Notes: generated by a model not told the origin, from the sequence alone. Counted from the first letter of the stretch, positions 8,261-16,787 are shown. The stretch: DNA of 64,000 nt from UBA2588 sp964343075 (GCA_964343075.1 CAYFGT010000004.1:36698-100697), one strand, 5' to 3'. A program made the numbers and translations.

Positions 8261-9973
8261 ATGGAAATTCAGATATTATCTCCTGCAGCTAATCAAGTAG
8301 ATTTTGAGGTCAGTCCTGCGCCGCGCCTGACTTCTCTCAGTAATAAAACTATAGGCCTTTATAATAATATGACTGGCGGGGCTGATATCGCTGTCAATCG
8401 TATCGCCCATCACTTAAAACAACGCTTTCCTGGTATTCAGTTCGAATCCTATGGAGGGGACCTTAGGCCTGGTAGACCCGCGCTAAGCAGGCAAGTGCAC
8501 ATCGATGATGAAGAGGCGTCCGTCATTGCCACAGAAATTGACGCAATGATAGGCGCAACTGCACATTGAGGAGGTTGCACGTCATGGCTTGCCCATGACA
8601 TGGTAACCATGGAGAAAGCAGGGATACCCGCAATTGGCATAGCTGCAAAGAGTTTCGTCAAAGCTTGGCAGTCTTGCGTGGCAGGCTGGGGTCAACCATA
8701 CACTGGATTCGTTACTATTCCGCATGCAACTACGGGACAAGAGAAAGAATTCATTCATGGAATGGTGGATGAGCAAATAGATGAAATTATTAAGAACCTG
8801 ACTGTCTTTGTAGAAAACAACCAATACACTAGTACGAAAACTGCGACGACAGAACAGTTTTCAATTAATATTTCCGCTTCTGGCGAAGGGCTCAAAGCGG
8901 TTAACACATTTCTGGAAGACAAGGATTGGAGTGATGGGTTACCAGTCATTCCCCCTACTCCAGAATTAGTAGAACGCATGTTATCCGGTACTTCAAGAGC
9001 TCCCCAAGATGTGGTTATGATAATGGAACCAGGATTCGGAATTGCTACCGTTGAAAAAATAGCTATCAATTCTGTCATGGCAGGTTGTGATCCGGTTCAC
9101 TTCCCAATAGTATTAGCCGCTCTGGACTGCTTAGCTCAACCCCAAATGAACCACAGAGACATGCAAGTATCAGGACACACCGAAGCGCCTTTAATTCTCG
9201 TAAATGGCCCAGTCGCCAAAAAAGCGGGAATTAATTCCGGTACTTCCGCCATGGGTCCCGGAGTAATCAACAAAGCCAACACCGCCATTGGAAGAGCACT
9301 TAGGTTATGCCTGTTAAATATTGGATATTGCAAAGCAGGATCGGGCGATCCTAACTTCATCGGACTACCCACCAAATTCGGTATGTGCATTTCTGAGAAT
9401 GAAGATGACAGTCCTTGGACTCCTTATCACGTGGACCTAGGGTATGACGCCCAAGAAAGCACAGTGACACTGGTAACCGTGACTGGACCATCCGATATCT
9501 TAGATCCAGGATCTAAAACCTACCAAGATACCCTTAACAATATCCAAAGCATGATGTTTTACCCAAACGCAGGCAACGGAGACTGGATCAGAGGTAATAA
9601 GACCGCCCAGATAGGTAACACTAATCAACACGTACCATATCAAGGCCCTTACCACCCAATCCTTTTAAGCCCTTCTCGCGCTGTCGTCCTCAATGAAGCT
9701 GGGTACTCTAAAAAACATGTCCAAGAATGGCTTCACGAGCAAACAACGGTCACCTTGGACTCCGTGACGAATAAACGTCCCATTCCCGTTGATAAAGATG
9801 GCAAGTGGATCTATCATCCTGAGTTACAACATTTACAAGATGCTAAAGAATCCACTATTCCCGCTTTGGAAACCCCTGAACAGTACTTACTTTTTGTTAC
9901 TGGCGGCACCACTCATTATGGTCATTTCTTTTATGGCACTTATGGGATTGGCACCGCCCTTGTGGAAAATTAG
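8261..9973 (+). CDS. UGSC-family selenoprotein (in-frame TGA read as Sec)
   Basis: One reading frame runs from ATG 8261 (GAGGAA 8 bases upstream) to the stop at 9973, broken only by TGA at 8567-8569. Read through, it gives 570 residues with the predicted Sec at 103 in U-G-G-C-T-S-W, followed by HDMVTMEKAGIPAIGIA. That is the layout of the UGSC (seleno)protein family, whose hallmark is U-G-S-C; here the third position is Gly. The U-x-x-C spacing suggests a redox centre. Residues ~1-190 form the UGSC-like domain, and ~205-570 a second conserved domain (DWSDGLPVIPPTPE, ATVEKIAINSVMAGCDP, VNGPVAKKAGINSGTSAMGPG) of unknown function. A hairpin starts just after the TGA. A conventional caller would split the gene at the TGA. 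The alternative, a nonsense mutation, is less likely because both halves are well preserved and TGA sits exactly on the family's Sec/Cys position. Confidence 0.82.
8573..8608 (+). promoter_or_regulatory. Bacterial SECIS-like hairpin
   Basis: GTCATGG (8581-8587), loop CTTGC (8588-8592), CCATGAC (8593-8599): a perfect 7-bp stem. It is extended at its base by GGTT (8573-8576) pairing with AACC (8605-8608) around imperfect pairs. The apical loop begins 18 bases after the TGA, within the usual distance for bacterial SECIS elements, and contains a G. The sequence is also coding, as bacterial SECIS elements are. SelB recognition is inferred. Confidence 0.6.
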
Positions 9974-9991
9974 AGAATCTGAGGAGATACA

Positions 9992-10405
9992 ATGCCAAAA
10001 CTTATACCAGTGCCCACTGAATTATCTAAACCGTATTGGGAATCGGTTAATAATGAACAATTGATAATCCAATACTGTACAGACTGTCAAAAACTCCAAT
10101 ACCCAATCCGCAGCTCATGTTATTACTGCGGTGATACCAAATCCTTGGATTGGAAAGAGGTGGAAGGGAAGGGTGAAATAGTTGCAGCAATAACCATTGA
10201 AGACGGCCGGCTCAATAGACGTATGCCTGACCAGCCCTACAATCTAGCTGTGATCAGCCTAAATGAAGACCCTACGATCAATTTCTATTCCAACCTCCCA
10301 GGCATTGAGCCCTATCATGCCCCAATCGGACAAAAAGTACACGTTGTGTTTGAACGTGTTTCATCAGACCAATTGATCCCAGAATGGGAACTTGACATAA
10401 CTTAA
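9992..10405 (+). CDS. Zn-ribbon/OB-fold protein (DUF35, ChsH2-like)
   Basis: 137 residues. The N-terminal rubredoxin-like Zn ribbon is CTDCQ...CYYCG (about residues 31-48), followed by an OB-fold (EVEGKGEIVAAITIED...). DUF35 proteins bind CoA thioesters and form obligate partners of thiolase-superfamily enzymes: ChsH2 with the Ltp2 aldolase in steroid side-chain cleavage, and the scaffold of the archaeal thiolase/HMG-CoA synthase complex. It lies 18 bases after the UGSC gene and 16 before the thiolase-like gene, so it probably serves that neighbour. Ribosome site GAGGAGATACA-ATG. Confidence 0.85.
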   Translation: MPKLIPVPTELSKPYWESVNNEQLIIQYCTDCQKLQYPIRSSCYYCGDTKSLDWKEVEGKGEIVAAITIEDGRLNRRMPDQPYNLAVISLNEDPTINFYSNLPGIEPYHAPIGQKVHVVFERVSSDQLIPEWELDIT

Positions 10406-10421
10406 AAGGACATTGAAGCAA

Positions 10422-11738
10422 ATGATCACAGATATAGATAATTCATGGAAAAGAGACTCAGACGGGTTAGGCGTGTGGGAACACAGAGGGAAAGTAGCTA
10501 TCGCAGGATTTGGGCACTCCCCGGTTGACCGTAGATGGGATGAGGTTAACTTAGAATCGAGTCTTGGAGCCTATGCTTTACTAGCATGTAGAAAGGCAAT
10601 CGAAGATGCAGGGATGTCCCTGAATGACATAGATGGAGTGGTTTGTTGCCCTACGACAATATCGGGTGATAGTGGTGGGTCCGCCTCTAATTGGGCCCCT
10701 AGGCCATATTTCGATCCCCCTTACGATTCAGAATGGGGACTTACCAGAGTAAACGCCCAATGGTTGATCGCAAACCTCGGATTGAAAAACGTCAAATTTG
10801 CGCCAAGTACCGCGCCCACCATAAGTGAAATGGTTGGATTGGCAGCTCAGGCAGTAGGAGACGGTTTATGTAACAACTGCTTAATGATATATCCTACAGG
10901 TAACATGGCCGGCAGATATCGCAGAGGAGGTCCTAATGCCTCAGATTATGCTGAGGGGGACAGCCAATGGACCGCTCCTTGGGGAAATCATGGAGGAAAT
11001 GATTTCATCAACATATTCCCACATCAGCAATATTGCAGAAAATACGGAGGAGAACATGACGACGTTGCTCCTTTCGTTTTAAATCAACACAGAAACGGCT
11101 TGATGACACCTTGGGGATTCAATTATCAAAACAATATCCCTCAACTGACCCACGATGATTATGTCAGTTCTAGATATATTCTTAGACCTTTGAGACTATG
11201 GGATTGTGACAGGCCAGTCAATGCTGCTGGTGCTTACCTTTTCACTACCGGAGAACGGGCCGTAGATGCAAAACAACCTCCTGTGTATGTCCTCAATCAT
11301 TCTCAGCATAATTTCACCTTCAAAACGACTCAACCCACTCTGGACGAAATTGAGCTCTGGACAGACATAGCAGCCCAACGGATGTACGAAGGATCCGGCC
11401 TCACGGCAGCCGACGTAGACATATTTAACCCATATGACGGCTATTCCATAATGGCTCAGTTCTTCTTAGAAGGGTTTCAGTGGCATGGGGTCAAACGAGG
11501 AGATGCTTTCGCGTTTTACGCAGGAGATATTAGAGTAGAAGGACCGCATCCTCTGTGTTCTAGCGGTGGTAATTTAGGCAATGGGAGGACCCGCACCGCT
11601 ATGTACACTGATAGCATTGAACAGCTTCGAGGTACAGCTGGTCCGAGGCAGGTTACAACAAGAGCTGAAACTGCCCTTGCGGCCTTCACTACGCCAAGCA
11701 GTGGAGGGTGGATCATGTTAGGAAAGAACCCGGATTAG
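10422..11738 (+). CDS. Thiolase-like protein lacking nucleophilic Cys (Ltp2-type)
   Basis: 438 residues with thiolase/SCP-x fold features: GKVAIAGFGHSPV at the start, an ACRKAIEDAGM helix and C-terminal SSGGNLGNGRTR. Where thiolases have the nucleophile (N-A-C-A-T) this protein reads FAPSTAPTISEMVGLA, so the Cys is absent; the usual G-H-P-x-G motif is also replaced. The same losses typify Ltp2, a retro-aldolase working on acyl-CoA with a DUF35 partner, and a DUF35 gene lies directly upstream. A non-thiolytic aldolase or acyl-CoA-processing role is inferred; the substrate is unknown. ATG 10422 was preferred to TTG 10413, which sits only 2 bases from AAAAGGA. Confidence 0.8.
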   Translation: MITDIDNSWKRDSDGLGVWEHRGKVAIAGFGHSPVDRRWDEVNLESSLGAYALLACRKAIEDAGMSLNDIDGVVCCPTTISGDSGGSASNWAPRPYFDPPYDSEWGLTRVNAQWLIANLGLKNVKFAPSTAPTISEMVGLAAQAVGDGLCNNCLMIYPTGNMAGRYRRGGPNASDYAEGDSQWTAPWGNHGGNDFINIFPHQQYCRKYGGEHDDVAPFVLNQHRNGLMTPWGFNYQNNIPQLTHDDYVSSRYILRPLRLWDCDRPVNAAGAYLFTTGERAVDAKQPPVYVLNHSQHNFTFKTTQPTLDEIELWTDIAAQRMYEGSGLTAADVDIFNPYDGYSIMAQFFLEGFQWHGVKRGDAFAFYAGDIRVEGPHPLCSSGGNLGNGRTRTAMYTDSIEQLRGTAGPRQVTTRAETALAAFTTPSSGGWIMLGKNPD

Positions 11739-11742
11739 AACG

Positions 11743-12123
11743 ATGGCAGAACCTTGTAAAATAGTTATTAGTTACGACATAGATGGCACCGTCTTCGCAG
11801 GCGATCCTCCTGGAAAAATCACACTGGACATGATTCAAGAGTCCAAACAGCTAGGTTACATCATCGGATCCGCATCAGACAGGACGGTTACCGACCAGAC
11901 CCAAATATGGGACAGATCCGGCGTTGATATGGACTTCATCGTCTTAAAACATACCCTTCCTGAAACAATTGCAGGCCTTGATCCTGAATTTGGATTTCAT
12001 ATTGGGGATACTAATATGGACGAGTACTTTGCCAAACAAGCCGGACTTACTTTTATTGACATTATCAACGGAGACTTCGAGTCATTCTGGACTGCCTTAG
12101 TAAGCCAAAGTTTAAAGCCTTAA
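11743..12123 (+). CDS. Small HAD-superfamily phosphatase-like protein
   Basis: 126 residues. HAD motif I is SYDIDGTVFAG (the nucleophile/acid Asp pair), motif II is IGSASDRT and motif IV is GFHIGDTNMDEYFAKQAG. It is a minimal HAD core with no obvious cap domain, so the substrate cannot be predicted. It starts 4 bases after the thiolase-like gene and is the last gene before a hairpin terminator, so it belongs to the UGSC/OB-fold/thiolase-like transcription unit. Confidence 0.75.
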   Translation: MAEPCKIVISYDIDGTVFAGDPPGKITLDMIQESKQLGYIIGSASDRTVTDQTQIWDRSGVDMDFIVLKHTLPETIAGLDPEFGFHIGDTNMDEYFAKQAGLTFIDIINGDFESFWTALVSQSLKP

Positions 12124-12161
12124 CGGGGCGAAGGGGATGTAGATAATTACCTTGCCCCGTT
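12122..12161. terminator. Hairpin between convergent genes
   Basis: AACGGGGC (12122-12129) pairs with GCCCCGTT (12154-12161), extended inward by AAGG/CCTT after one bulged G. It lies between the convergent HAD and aldolase genes and is T-rich on both flanks, so it may serve both strands. Confidence 0.6.
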
Positions 12162-12167
12162 AATTAA

Positions 12168-12941
12168 TTATCCCTTTGCCGTTTTCACATCATTAATGCT
12201 GGTAGTAAGTACCATATTAACATCGCCGCCGGTTTGGGCCATCATGAAACCTTGGTCGAATTTAGATCGAGCGTCTGCTGCATTAGAGCTATGGTGACAC
12301 GGTACAAGGTTATGTGCCTTCGCAACGTCCAATACTTTTTGACAAGCAGCCATGTGTACGGGGTCTTTGTTCCAGTTGTCTGGACCAAGCAATGGATCAA
12401 TCCCATACGACATCGCCAAATCAGCAGGGCCAATGTAAAAGCCATCTAATCCAGGCACTGTAGCAATTTCTTCGATATTGTCTATGCCTGTTTTTGTTTC
12501 AATCATGGCCAACACAAAAATTTCATCATTGGCATGCCTAGTGTAATCCATACCTGCGTACAGTCTGGCCCTGTTTGGACCGTGGCTTCTATAACCTACA
12601 GGAGGGTATTTGGCGGCTCCTACTGCTTGTTCAGCCTGCGCCTTGGTGTCAACCAAAGGAACAATGACTCCATAAGCCCCTGCATCAAGGACAAATTGGA
12701 TATCTTTCGGCTCATTCCATGACATGCGCACCACAGGAGTAGCATCAGTGGTAGAAATAGCCTGCAGGCAAGCAACTGCTCTATCAGGGGTAACCGCAAA
12801 TCCATGTTGCATGTCAATAATAACGGCATCAAATCCTGCATTGGCCATTGCTTCGGCGCAATATGGATCGCCACTGGACAACCAGCCAGCTAGGACAGGT
12901 TCATTGTTCGCCCACATTTGTTTAACTTTATTGGGTCTCAT
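12168..12941 (-). CDS. HpcH/HpaI-family aldolase
   Basis: 257 residues. Class II 2-oxo-3-deoxy-acid aldolase family: they cleave or form C-C bonds with pyruvate on a divalent metal. Visible signatures are AGWLSSGDPYCAEAMANAGFD, DMQHGF, the Arg in PVVRMSW, the metal Glu in LAMIETKTGIDN and the metal Asp in GFYIGPADLAMSYG. The length matches the family. The substrate (hydroxy-oxo-heptanedioate, 2-keto-3-deoxy sugar acid or other) cannot be told. A ribosome site GGAGGAACT precedes ATG. It stands alone between a terminator and the GMC genes, divergent from them. Confidence 0.88.
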   Translation of the reverse strand: MRPNKVKQMWANNEPVLAGWLSSGDPYCAEAMANAGFDAVIIDMQHGFAVTPDRAVACLQAISTTDATPVVRMSWNEPKDIQFVLDAGAYGVIVPLVDTKAQAEQAVGAAKYPPVGYRSHGPNRARLYAGMDYTRHANDEIFVLAMIETKTGIDNIEEIATVPGLDGFYIGPADLAMSYGIDPLLGPDNWNKDPVHMAACQKVLDVAKAHNLVPCHHSSNAADARSKFDQGFMMAQTGGDVNMVLTTSINDVKTAKG

Positions 12942-13208
12942 AGTTCCTCCGGTGATTTAATTTCAGCAAATATCATACATGATTTTAGCTCCGAACGTAC
13001 TATGTTGGCTCTGTAACCGAGTCACTTCATGGGAGACCATGATATTAAATGCCTTTTTTAAGCCCAGGTCTTGAGTGGAGAAACAAAAGAACATGTTTAT
13101 ACGACCTTCTCAGTTGACTGAGCAGCCTCAATCGTTCCCTGCACGGCAAAATTTGTTTATGTATAATGCTGCAGGTGACACATTATTTCTGCGTATAAAG
13201 GAGAGCTC
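12942..13208. other. Intergenic region between divergent genes
   Basis: 267 bases without a supported gene. It holds a TATAAT at 13162-13167 ahead of the first GMC gene, though no good -35 sits at 17 bases. GGAGAG before ATG 13209 is the ribosome site. No riboswitch pattern is recognised. Confidence 0.4.
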
Positions 13209-14783
13209 ATGACATACGATTACATAATAATAGGCGGAGGAGCCGCAGGATGCATTTTAGCTAGCCGCCTATCAGAAAACCCAGAGAAATCTGTACTGTT
13301 ATTGGAAGCTGGGCATGACTACCCCGTGTTCGATAATTTACCAGATGAAATAAAATACGGTGATAACAGCTTTGCAGAATCACCCGACTCAGAACATAAC
13401 TGGGCTCTCAACGGTGTTCTGACGGAAGAACAAGGGACGGTACACGTTGCACAAGGTAAAGTAATAGGAGGGGGGTCCTCCATCAATGGTCAGGCAATGC
13501 AGCGAGGCCTTCCAGAAGATTTTGACGCATGGGCTGCGATGGGTAATGACGAATGGAGCTACCAGAATGTTTTGCCTTACTACAGGAAAAGCGAGTCCGA
13601 CTTGGACGTCCAGGATGACTTCCACGGCACAGAAGGACCGATGCCAGTCAGAAGACGGCAATCTGGGGAATGGCCTCCTATCCAGAAGGCATTCCATGAT
13701 GCACTTACTGGAGCCGGTTATAAGCATGTAGAAGACACTAATGGAGCTGATCCAGCAGGTGTAGGCGTATGGCCCACTAATAATTTGGACGGGATTCGAA
13801 TGAGTACCGCTGTGACCCATCTTAACCCAGCTAGACATCGTTTGAATCTCACAGTAAAAGGGGATGTATACGTCAGGAAAATTCTAATCGAAAATAAGTC
13901 AGTTGTAGGTATAGAAGCTGAAAGCGGAGGAGAGATATTTGCCCTCCATACTGATGCAGTGATTCTTTCGTCTGGTGCTCTTAGATCACCACAATTACTC
14001 ATGTTATCAGGCATAGGTCCGAAAGACCATCTTAGAGAGCACGGCATCGAATTAGTTCATCACGTTCCTGGTGTAGGCCAAAACTTAATGAATCATCTCA
14101 ATGCAGGTGTCACATTCAAAGTTAAAGATGATGTAATCCTGACAGGAGGTATAGATAAAAGCCATTTCTTTCTTCATTACACCTCTCAAGGGTACCCAGA
14201 AAAAAATGACATGGTACTTCGGGCAACCACCATGGTTCTCGAACGATCGGAACGAGTTGAAGGAGTACGGACCCAATACTTGAACGGAGACGTCCCTCCG
14301 GACAGGGTAGCTCGCATTGGAGTTACTCTAGGACTACCAGAAGGTTCAGGTTACGTGCAGTTAGGCTCAAACGATCCAAACGTGCAACCATGCTTCAATT
14401 ATTGCTACCTTCAGCACCCAGAAGATGTCCGTAGAGTACGTGAAGGCATAAGAATGGCAGCGGAGTTGTTAGACTCAGAGGCCTACAAAGACGTTGCAGA
14501 CCATAGAATAAGCCCCAATGATGACATTCTTTATGACGATGACGCGCTCGACGTGTGGATCCGTCAAACTCTGGGTACAGCTCGTCACGTATCCGGAACC
14601 TGCAAAATGGGTCCTGATTCTGATCCAATGTCTGTCGTAGATCAAAGAGGACGAGTCAAAGGGATCAAAGGCTTATGGGTCGGTGATGCTTCTATCACGC
14701 CAAAAGTTCCTCGCTCGGGAGGAATTCATGCAACGGTCATCATGCTAGCAGAGAAGATTGCTGATTGCATTAAAGCCTCCTGA
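13209..14783 (+). CDS. GMC-family flavin oxidoreductase, copy 1
   Basis: 524 residues. FAD-dependent alcohol/aldehyde oxidation, choline dehydrogenase/glucose oxidase family. The N-terminal dinucleotide site is DYIIIGGGAAGCILASRLS...LLLEAG. The GMC motif region KVIGGGSSINGQAMQRG lies near residue 90, and the second GMC signature GALRSPQLLMLSGIGP near 258. The catalytic His is in ARHVSGTCKMGP, and the second active-site position (His or Asn in the family) is His in GGIHATVIM. No signal peptide, so cytoplasmic. It forms a tandem pair with the next gene, to which it is closely similar throughout. The substrate is unknown. Confidence 0.9.
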   Translation: MTYDYIIIGGGAAGCILASRLSENPEKSVLLLEAGHDYPVFDNLPDEIKYGDNSFAESPDSEHNWALNGVLTEEQGTVHVAQGKVIGGGSSINGQAMQRGLPEDFDAWAAMGNDEWSYQNVLPYYRKSESDLDVQDDFHGTEGPMPVRRRQSGEWPPIQKAFHDALTGAGYKHVEDTNGADPAGVGVWPTNNLDGIRMSTAVTHLNPARHRLNLTVKGDVYVRKILIENKSVVGIEAESGGEIFALHTDAVILSSGALRSPQLLMLSGIGPKDHLREHGIELVHHVPGVGQNLMNHLNAGVTFKVKDDVILTGGIDKSHFFLHYTSQGYPEKNDMVLRATTMVLERSERVEGVRTQYLNGDVPPDRVARIGVTLGLPEGSGYVQLGSNDPNVQPCFNYCYLQHPEDVRRVREGIRMAAELLDSEAYKDVADHRISPNDDILYDDDALDVWIRQTLGTARHVSGTCKMGPDSDPMSVVDQRGRVKGIKGLWVGDASITPKVPRSGGIHATVIMLAEKIADCIKAS

Positions 14784-14795
14784 CTCAAAAGTAAT

Positions 14796-14812
14796 TGTGT
14801 ACACACTATAAT
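14796..14812 (+). promoter_or_regulatory. -10 element with overlapping palindrome before second GMC gene
   Basis: TATAAT (14807-14812) is immediately preceded by the perfect palindrome TGTGTACACA (14796-14805), placed where a bound repressor would block polymerase. No strong -35 is seen. GGAGG precedes ATG 14842. Confidence 0.4.
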
Positions 14813-14841
14813 ATAGGTCTAAATAGAATTTTGGAGGTTTC

Positions 14842-16410
14842 ATGAATTACGACGTTATTATAATCGGGGGAGGATCTGCTGGATCAGTCTTGGCAAGCAG
14901 ATTGTCTGCTGACCCTAATACATCCGTTTTACTGTTAGAGGCCGGGCCTGATTATCCCTCCTATGAATCGCTTCCCGAAGAAGTCAAAATCGGAGACACC
15001 CGTTATGCTGAGTCCCCCGATTCAGTGCATAACTGGGCGCTAAGAGGAACCATAACTGAAGAACAGGGAGAAATTCATGTCGCCCAAGGCAAAGTGATAG
15101 GCGGAGGAGGTTCGATAAATGGTCAAGCAATGCAAAGGGCATTTCCTGAAGACTTCGATTTGTGGGAAAGATTAGGAAATAATGAATGGTCAGCCCAAGA
15201 GGTCCTACCTTATTACCGAAAAATGGAAACTGACTCGGACTACTCAGATGACTTTCATGGCAGCGACGGACCTATGCCTGTGAGGAGGCGCACCAAAGGG
15301 CTGAACACAGGCCTTCAACATGCATTCCATACAGCGATAACCAGATTAGGCCACCCTACAGTACTTGACACAAACGGACCAGACCCGTCCGGGATTGGTG
15401 TCAGGCCAACAAACAATGTCCAAGGTGTAAGAGTTAGCCCTGCTATGGCGTACCTAAACCCAGTAAGGCATCGCCTAAATTTAACTATAAAAGGTCATGT
15501 CTATGTGCGTCGAATTATATTCGATGGCGACACTGCGACGGGAATCGAAGCCCAAAGCGGCCAAGAGGTTTTCCACGTCGCAGGTAGCCGAATAATTTTG
15601 AGCTGCGGCGCTATAAGATCCCCCCAATTACTTATGTTGTCTGGCATAGGCCCCAAAGACCATCTAGACCAATTCGGGATACCAGTTATCAAAGACGCTC
15701 CTGGTGTAGGCCAAAACTTAATGAACCATCTAAGTGCGCAAATCACATTTAAAGTGAAAGATGATGTGGAAATCGATTTAGACCCAGATGGTGCTGACTA
15801 CGAATTTCATTACACGTCTAATGGATCAAACGAACCCAATGACATGGTATTAAAAACATCTACAGTTGTTGATCCTCGAGCTGAAAAGGTCAAAGGTGTT
15901 AGAACCAAATTCATAACGGAAGGGGTAGCCCCAGAGCAAGCAGCTCGGATGTCTTGTCAACTTGGTTTACCCGCAGGCACAGGATATGTAAAATTGGCCT
16001 CTTCAGATCCGGATATTCAACCCGACTTTAATTACTGTTACTTACAGCATCCCGACGATGCAAGAAGAGTGAGAGAGGGAGTTCGTTTAGCAATAGAATT
16101 ACTTAAGTCAGACGCATATCAAGATGTTGTAGATTATCGCATAAGTCCTTCTGATCACATAGTAAATGATGACGAAAAACTAGATTTATGGATCAGAGAA
16201 ACTGTCGGAACAGCACGCCATGTTTCAGGTACTTGTAAAATGGGACCAGATTCAGACGATCAAGCAGTTGTAGACCAAAGGGGACGAGTCAGAGGAGTCG
16301 AACGCCTCTATGTCATTGACGCATCCATCGTTCCCAAGATACCGAGGTCTGGTGGTATTTATCCTACCGTTATGATGATCGCGGAAAAATTGTCTGACAA
16401 ATTAATTTAA
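14842..16410 (+). CDS. GMC-family flavin oxidoreductase, copy 2
   Basis: 522 residues, a paralogue of the upstream gene with the same FAD site (YDVIIIGGGSAGSVLASRLS), GMC signatures (KVIGGGGSINGQAMQRA; GAIRSPQLLMLSGIGP) and catalytic His (ARHVSGTCKMGP). The second active-site position, His or Asn in most of the family and His in copy 1, is Tyr here (GGIYPTVMM). The two copies have therefore probably diverged in substrate or mechanism. The middle segment around residues 305-350 differs most. A 58-base gap with its own -10 separates the copies. Start supported by TTGGAGGTTTC-ATG. Confidence 0.9.
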   Translation: MNYDVIIIGGGSAGSVLASRLSADPNTSVLLLEAGPDYPSYESLPEEVKIGDTRYAESPDSVHNWALRGTITEEQGEIHVAQGKVIGGGGSINGQAMQRAFPEDFDLWERLGNNEWSAQEVLPYYRKMETDSDYSDDFHGSDGPMPVRRRTKGLNTGLQHAFHTAITRLGHPTVLDTNGPDPSGIGVRPTNNVQGVRVSPAMAYLNPVRHRLNLTIKGHVYVRRIIFDGDTATGIEAQSGQEVFHVAGSRIILSCGAIRSPQLLMLSGIGPKDHLDQFGIPVIKDAPGVGQNLMNHLSAQITFKVKDDVEIDLDPDGADYEFHYTSNGSNEPNDMVLKTSTVVDPRAEKVKGVRTKFITEGVAPEQAARMSCQLGLPAGTGYVKLASSDPDIQPDFNYCYLQHPDDARRVREGVRLAIELLKSDAYQDVVDYRISPSDHIVNDDEKLDLWIRETVGTARHVSGTCKMGPDSDDQAVVDQRGRVRGVERLYVIDASIVPKIPRSGGIYPTVMMIAEKLSDKLI

Positions 16411-16442
16411 GATATAACCCAAACGGCATATGTGGTTGTAGT

Positions 16443-16528
16443 TGGTACCGAAGGTCAGACTCGAACTGACACGGGGTTGCCCCCACTGGTTTTTGAGACC
16501 AGCGCGTCTACCATTCCGCCACTTCGGC
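16443..16528 (-). tRNA. tRNA-Leu (CAA)
   Basis: 86 bases with encoded CCA (16443-16445 on the plus strand read TGG). Acceptor stem GCCGAAG pairs with CTTCGGT. The anticodon stem CTGGT/ACCAG encloses loop CTCAAAA, giving anticodon CAA. The long class II variable arm (GTGGGGGCAACCCCGT) and the T-loop TTCGAGT are present. Reads UUG codons. Confidence 0.95.
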
Positions 16529-16572
16529 AACAAAAACATAATAACCACAAAAATACGCATTGTCTATTCAGC

Positions 16573-16602
16573 TTGACTCACAAACGAAAGACCATCTATA
16601 AT
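16573..16602 (+). promoter_or_regulatory. Promoter of the rpmH operon
   Basis: TTGACT (16573-16578), 18-base spacer, TATAAT (16597-16602). A start near 16609 leaves a very short leader with GGAG (16610-16613) 8 bases before ATG 16622. Confidence 0.65.
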
Positions 16603-16621
16603 TCGCTACGGAGTTTTTCAA

Positions 16622-16759
16622 ATGCCAAAAAGAACATATCAGCCAAAAAAACGAAGAAGAGCACGAGTACACGGGTTCTTTTCCCGATCCAGTACGTCAG
16701 ATGGTAGAAACGTATTGAAAAGACGTCGATTTAAAGGGAGACATAAGTTAACTGTCTAG
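16622..16759 (+). CDS. rpmH: Ribosomal protein bL34
   Basis: 45 residues, very basic: MPKRTYQPKKRRRARVHGFF, then SRSSTSDGRNVLKRRRFKGR and HKLTV. This is the classic L34 sequence (KRTYQPxxRxRxRxHGF, GRxVLxxRRxKGR), a component of the large ribosomal subunit. GGAG lies 8 bases before the ATG. It begins the conserved rpmH-rnpA-yidD-yidC-jag order. No dnaA is present upstream; a tRNA-Leu gene lies divergently instead. Confidence 0.97.
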   Translation: MPKRTYQPKKRRRARVHGFFSRSSTSDGRNVLKRRRFKGRHKLTV

Positions 16760-16787
16760 AACTGAGAACAGTCGCAGATTCATCTCT

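Noticed and set aside
8567..8569. TGA as a true stop splitting two small genes or marking a pseudogene
   Set aside because: No ribosome site fits a new start at 8600, the frame is continuous, and the TGA coincides with the family's Sec/Cys position with a hairpin just downstream.
16443..16760. Replication origin near rpmH
   Set aside because: No dnaA, dnaN or clustered DnaA boxes; a tRNA gene lies upstream instead.
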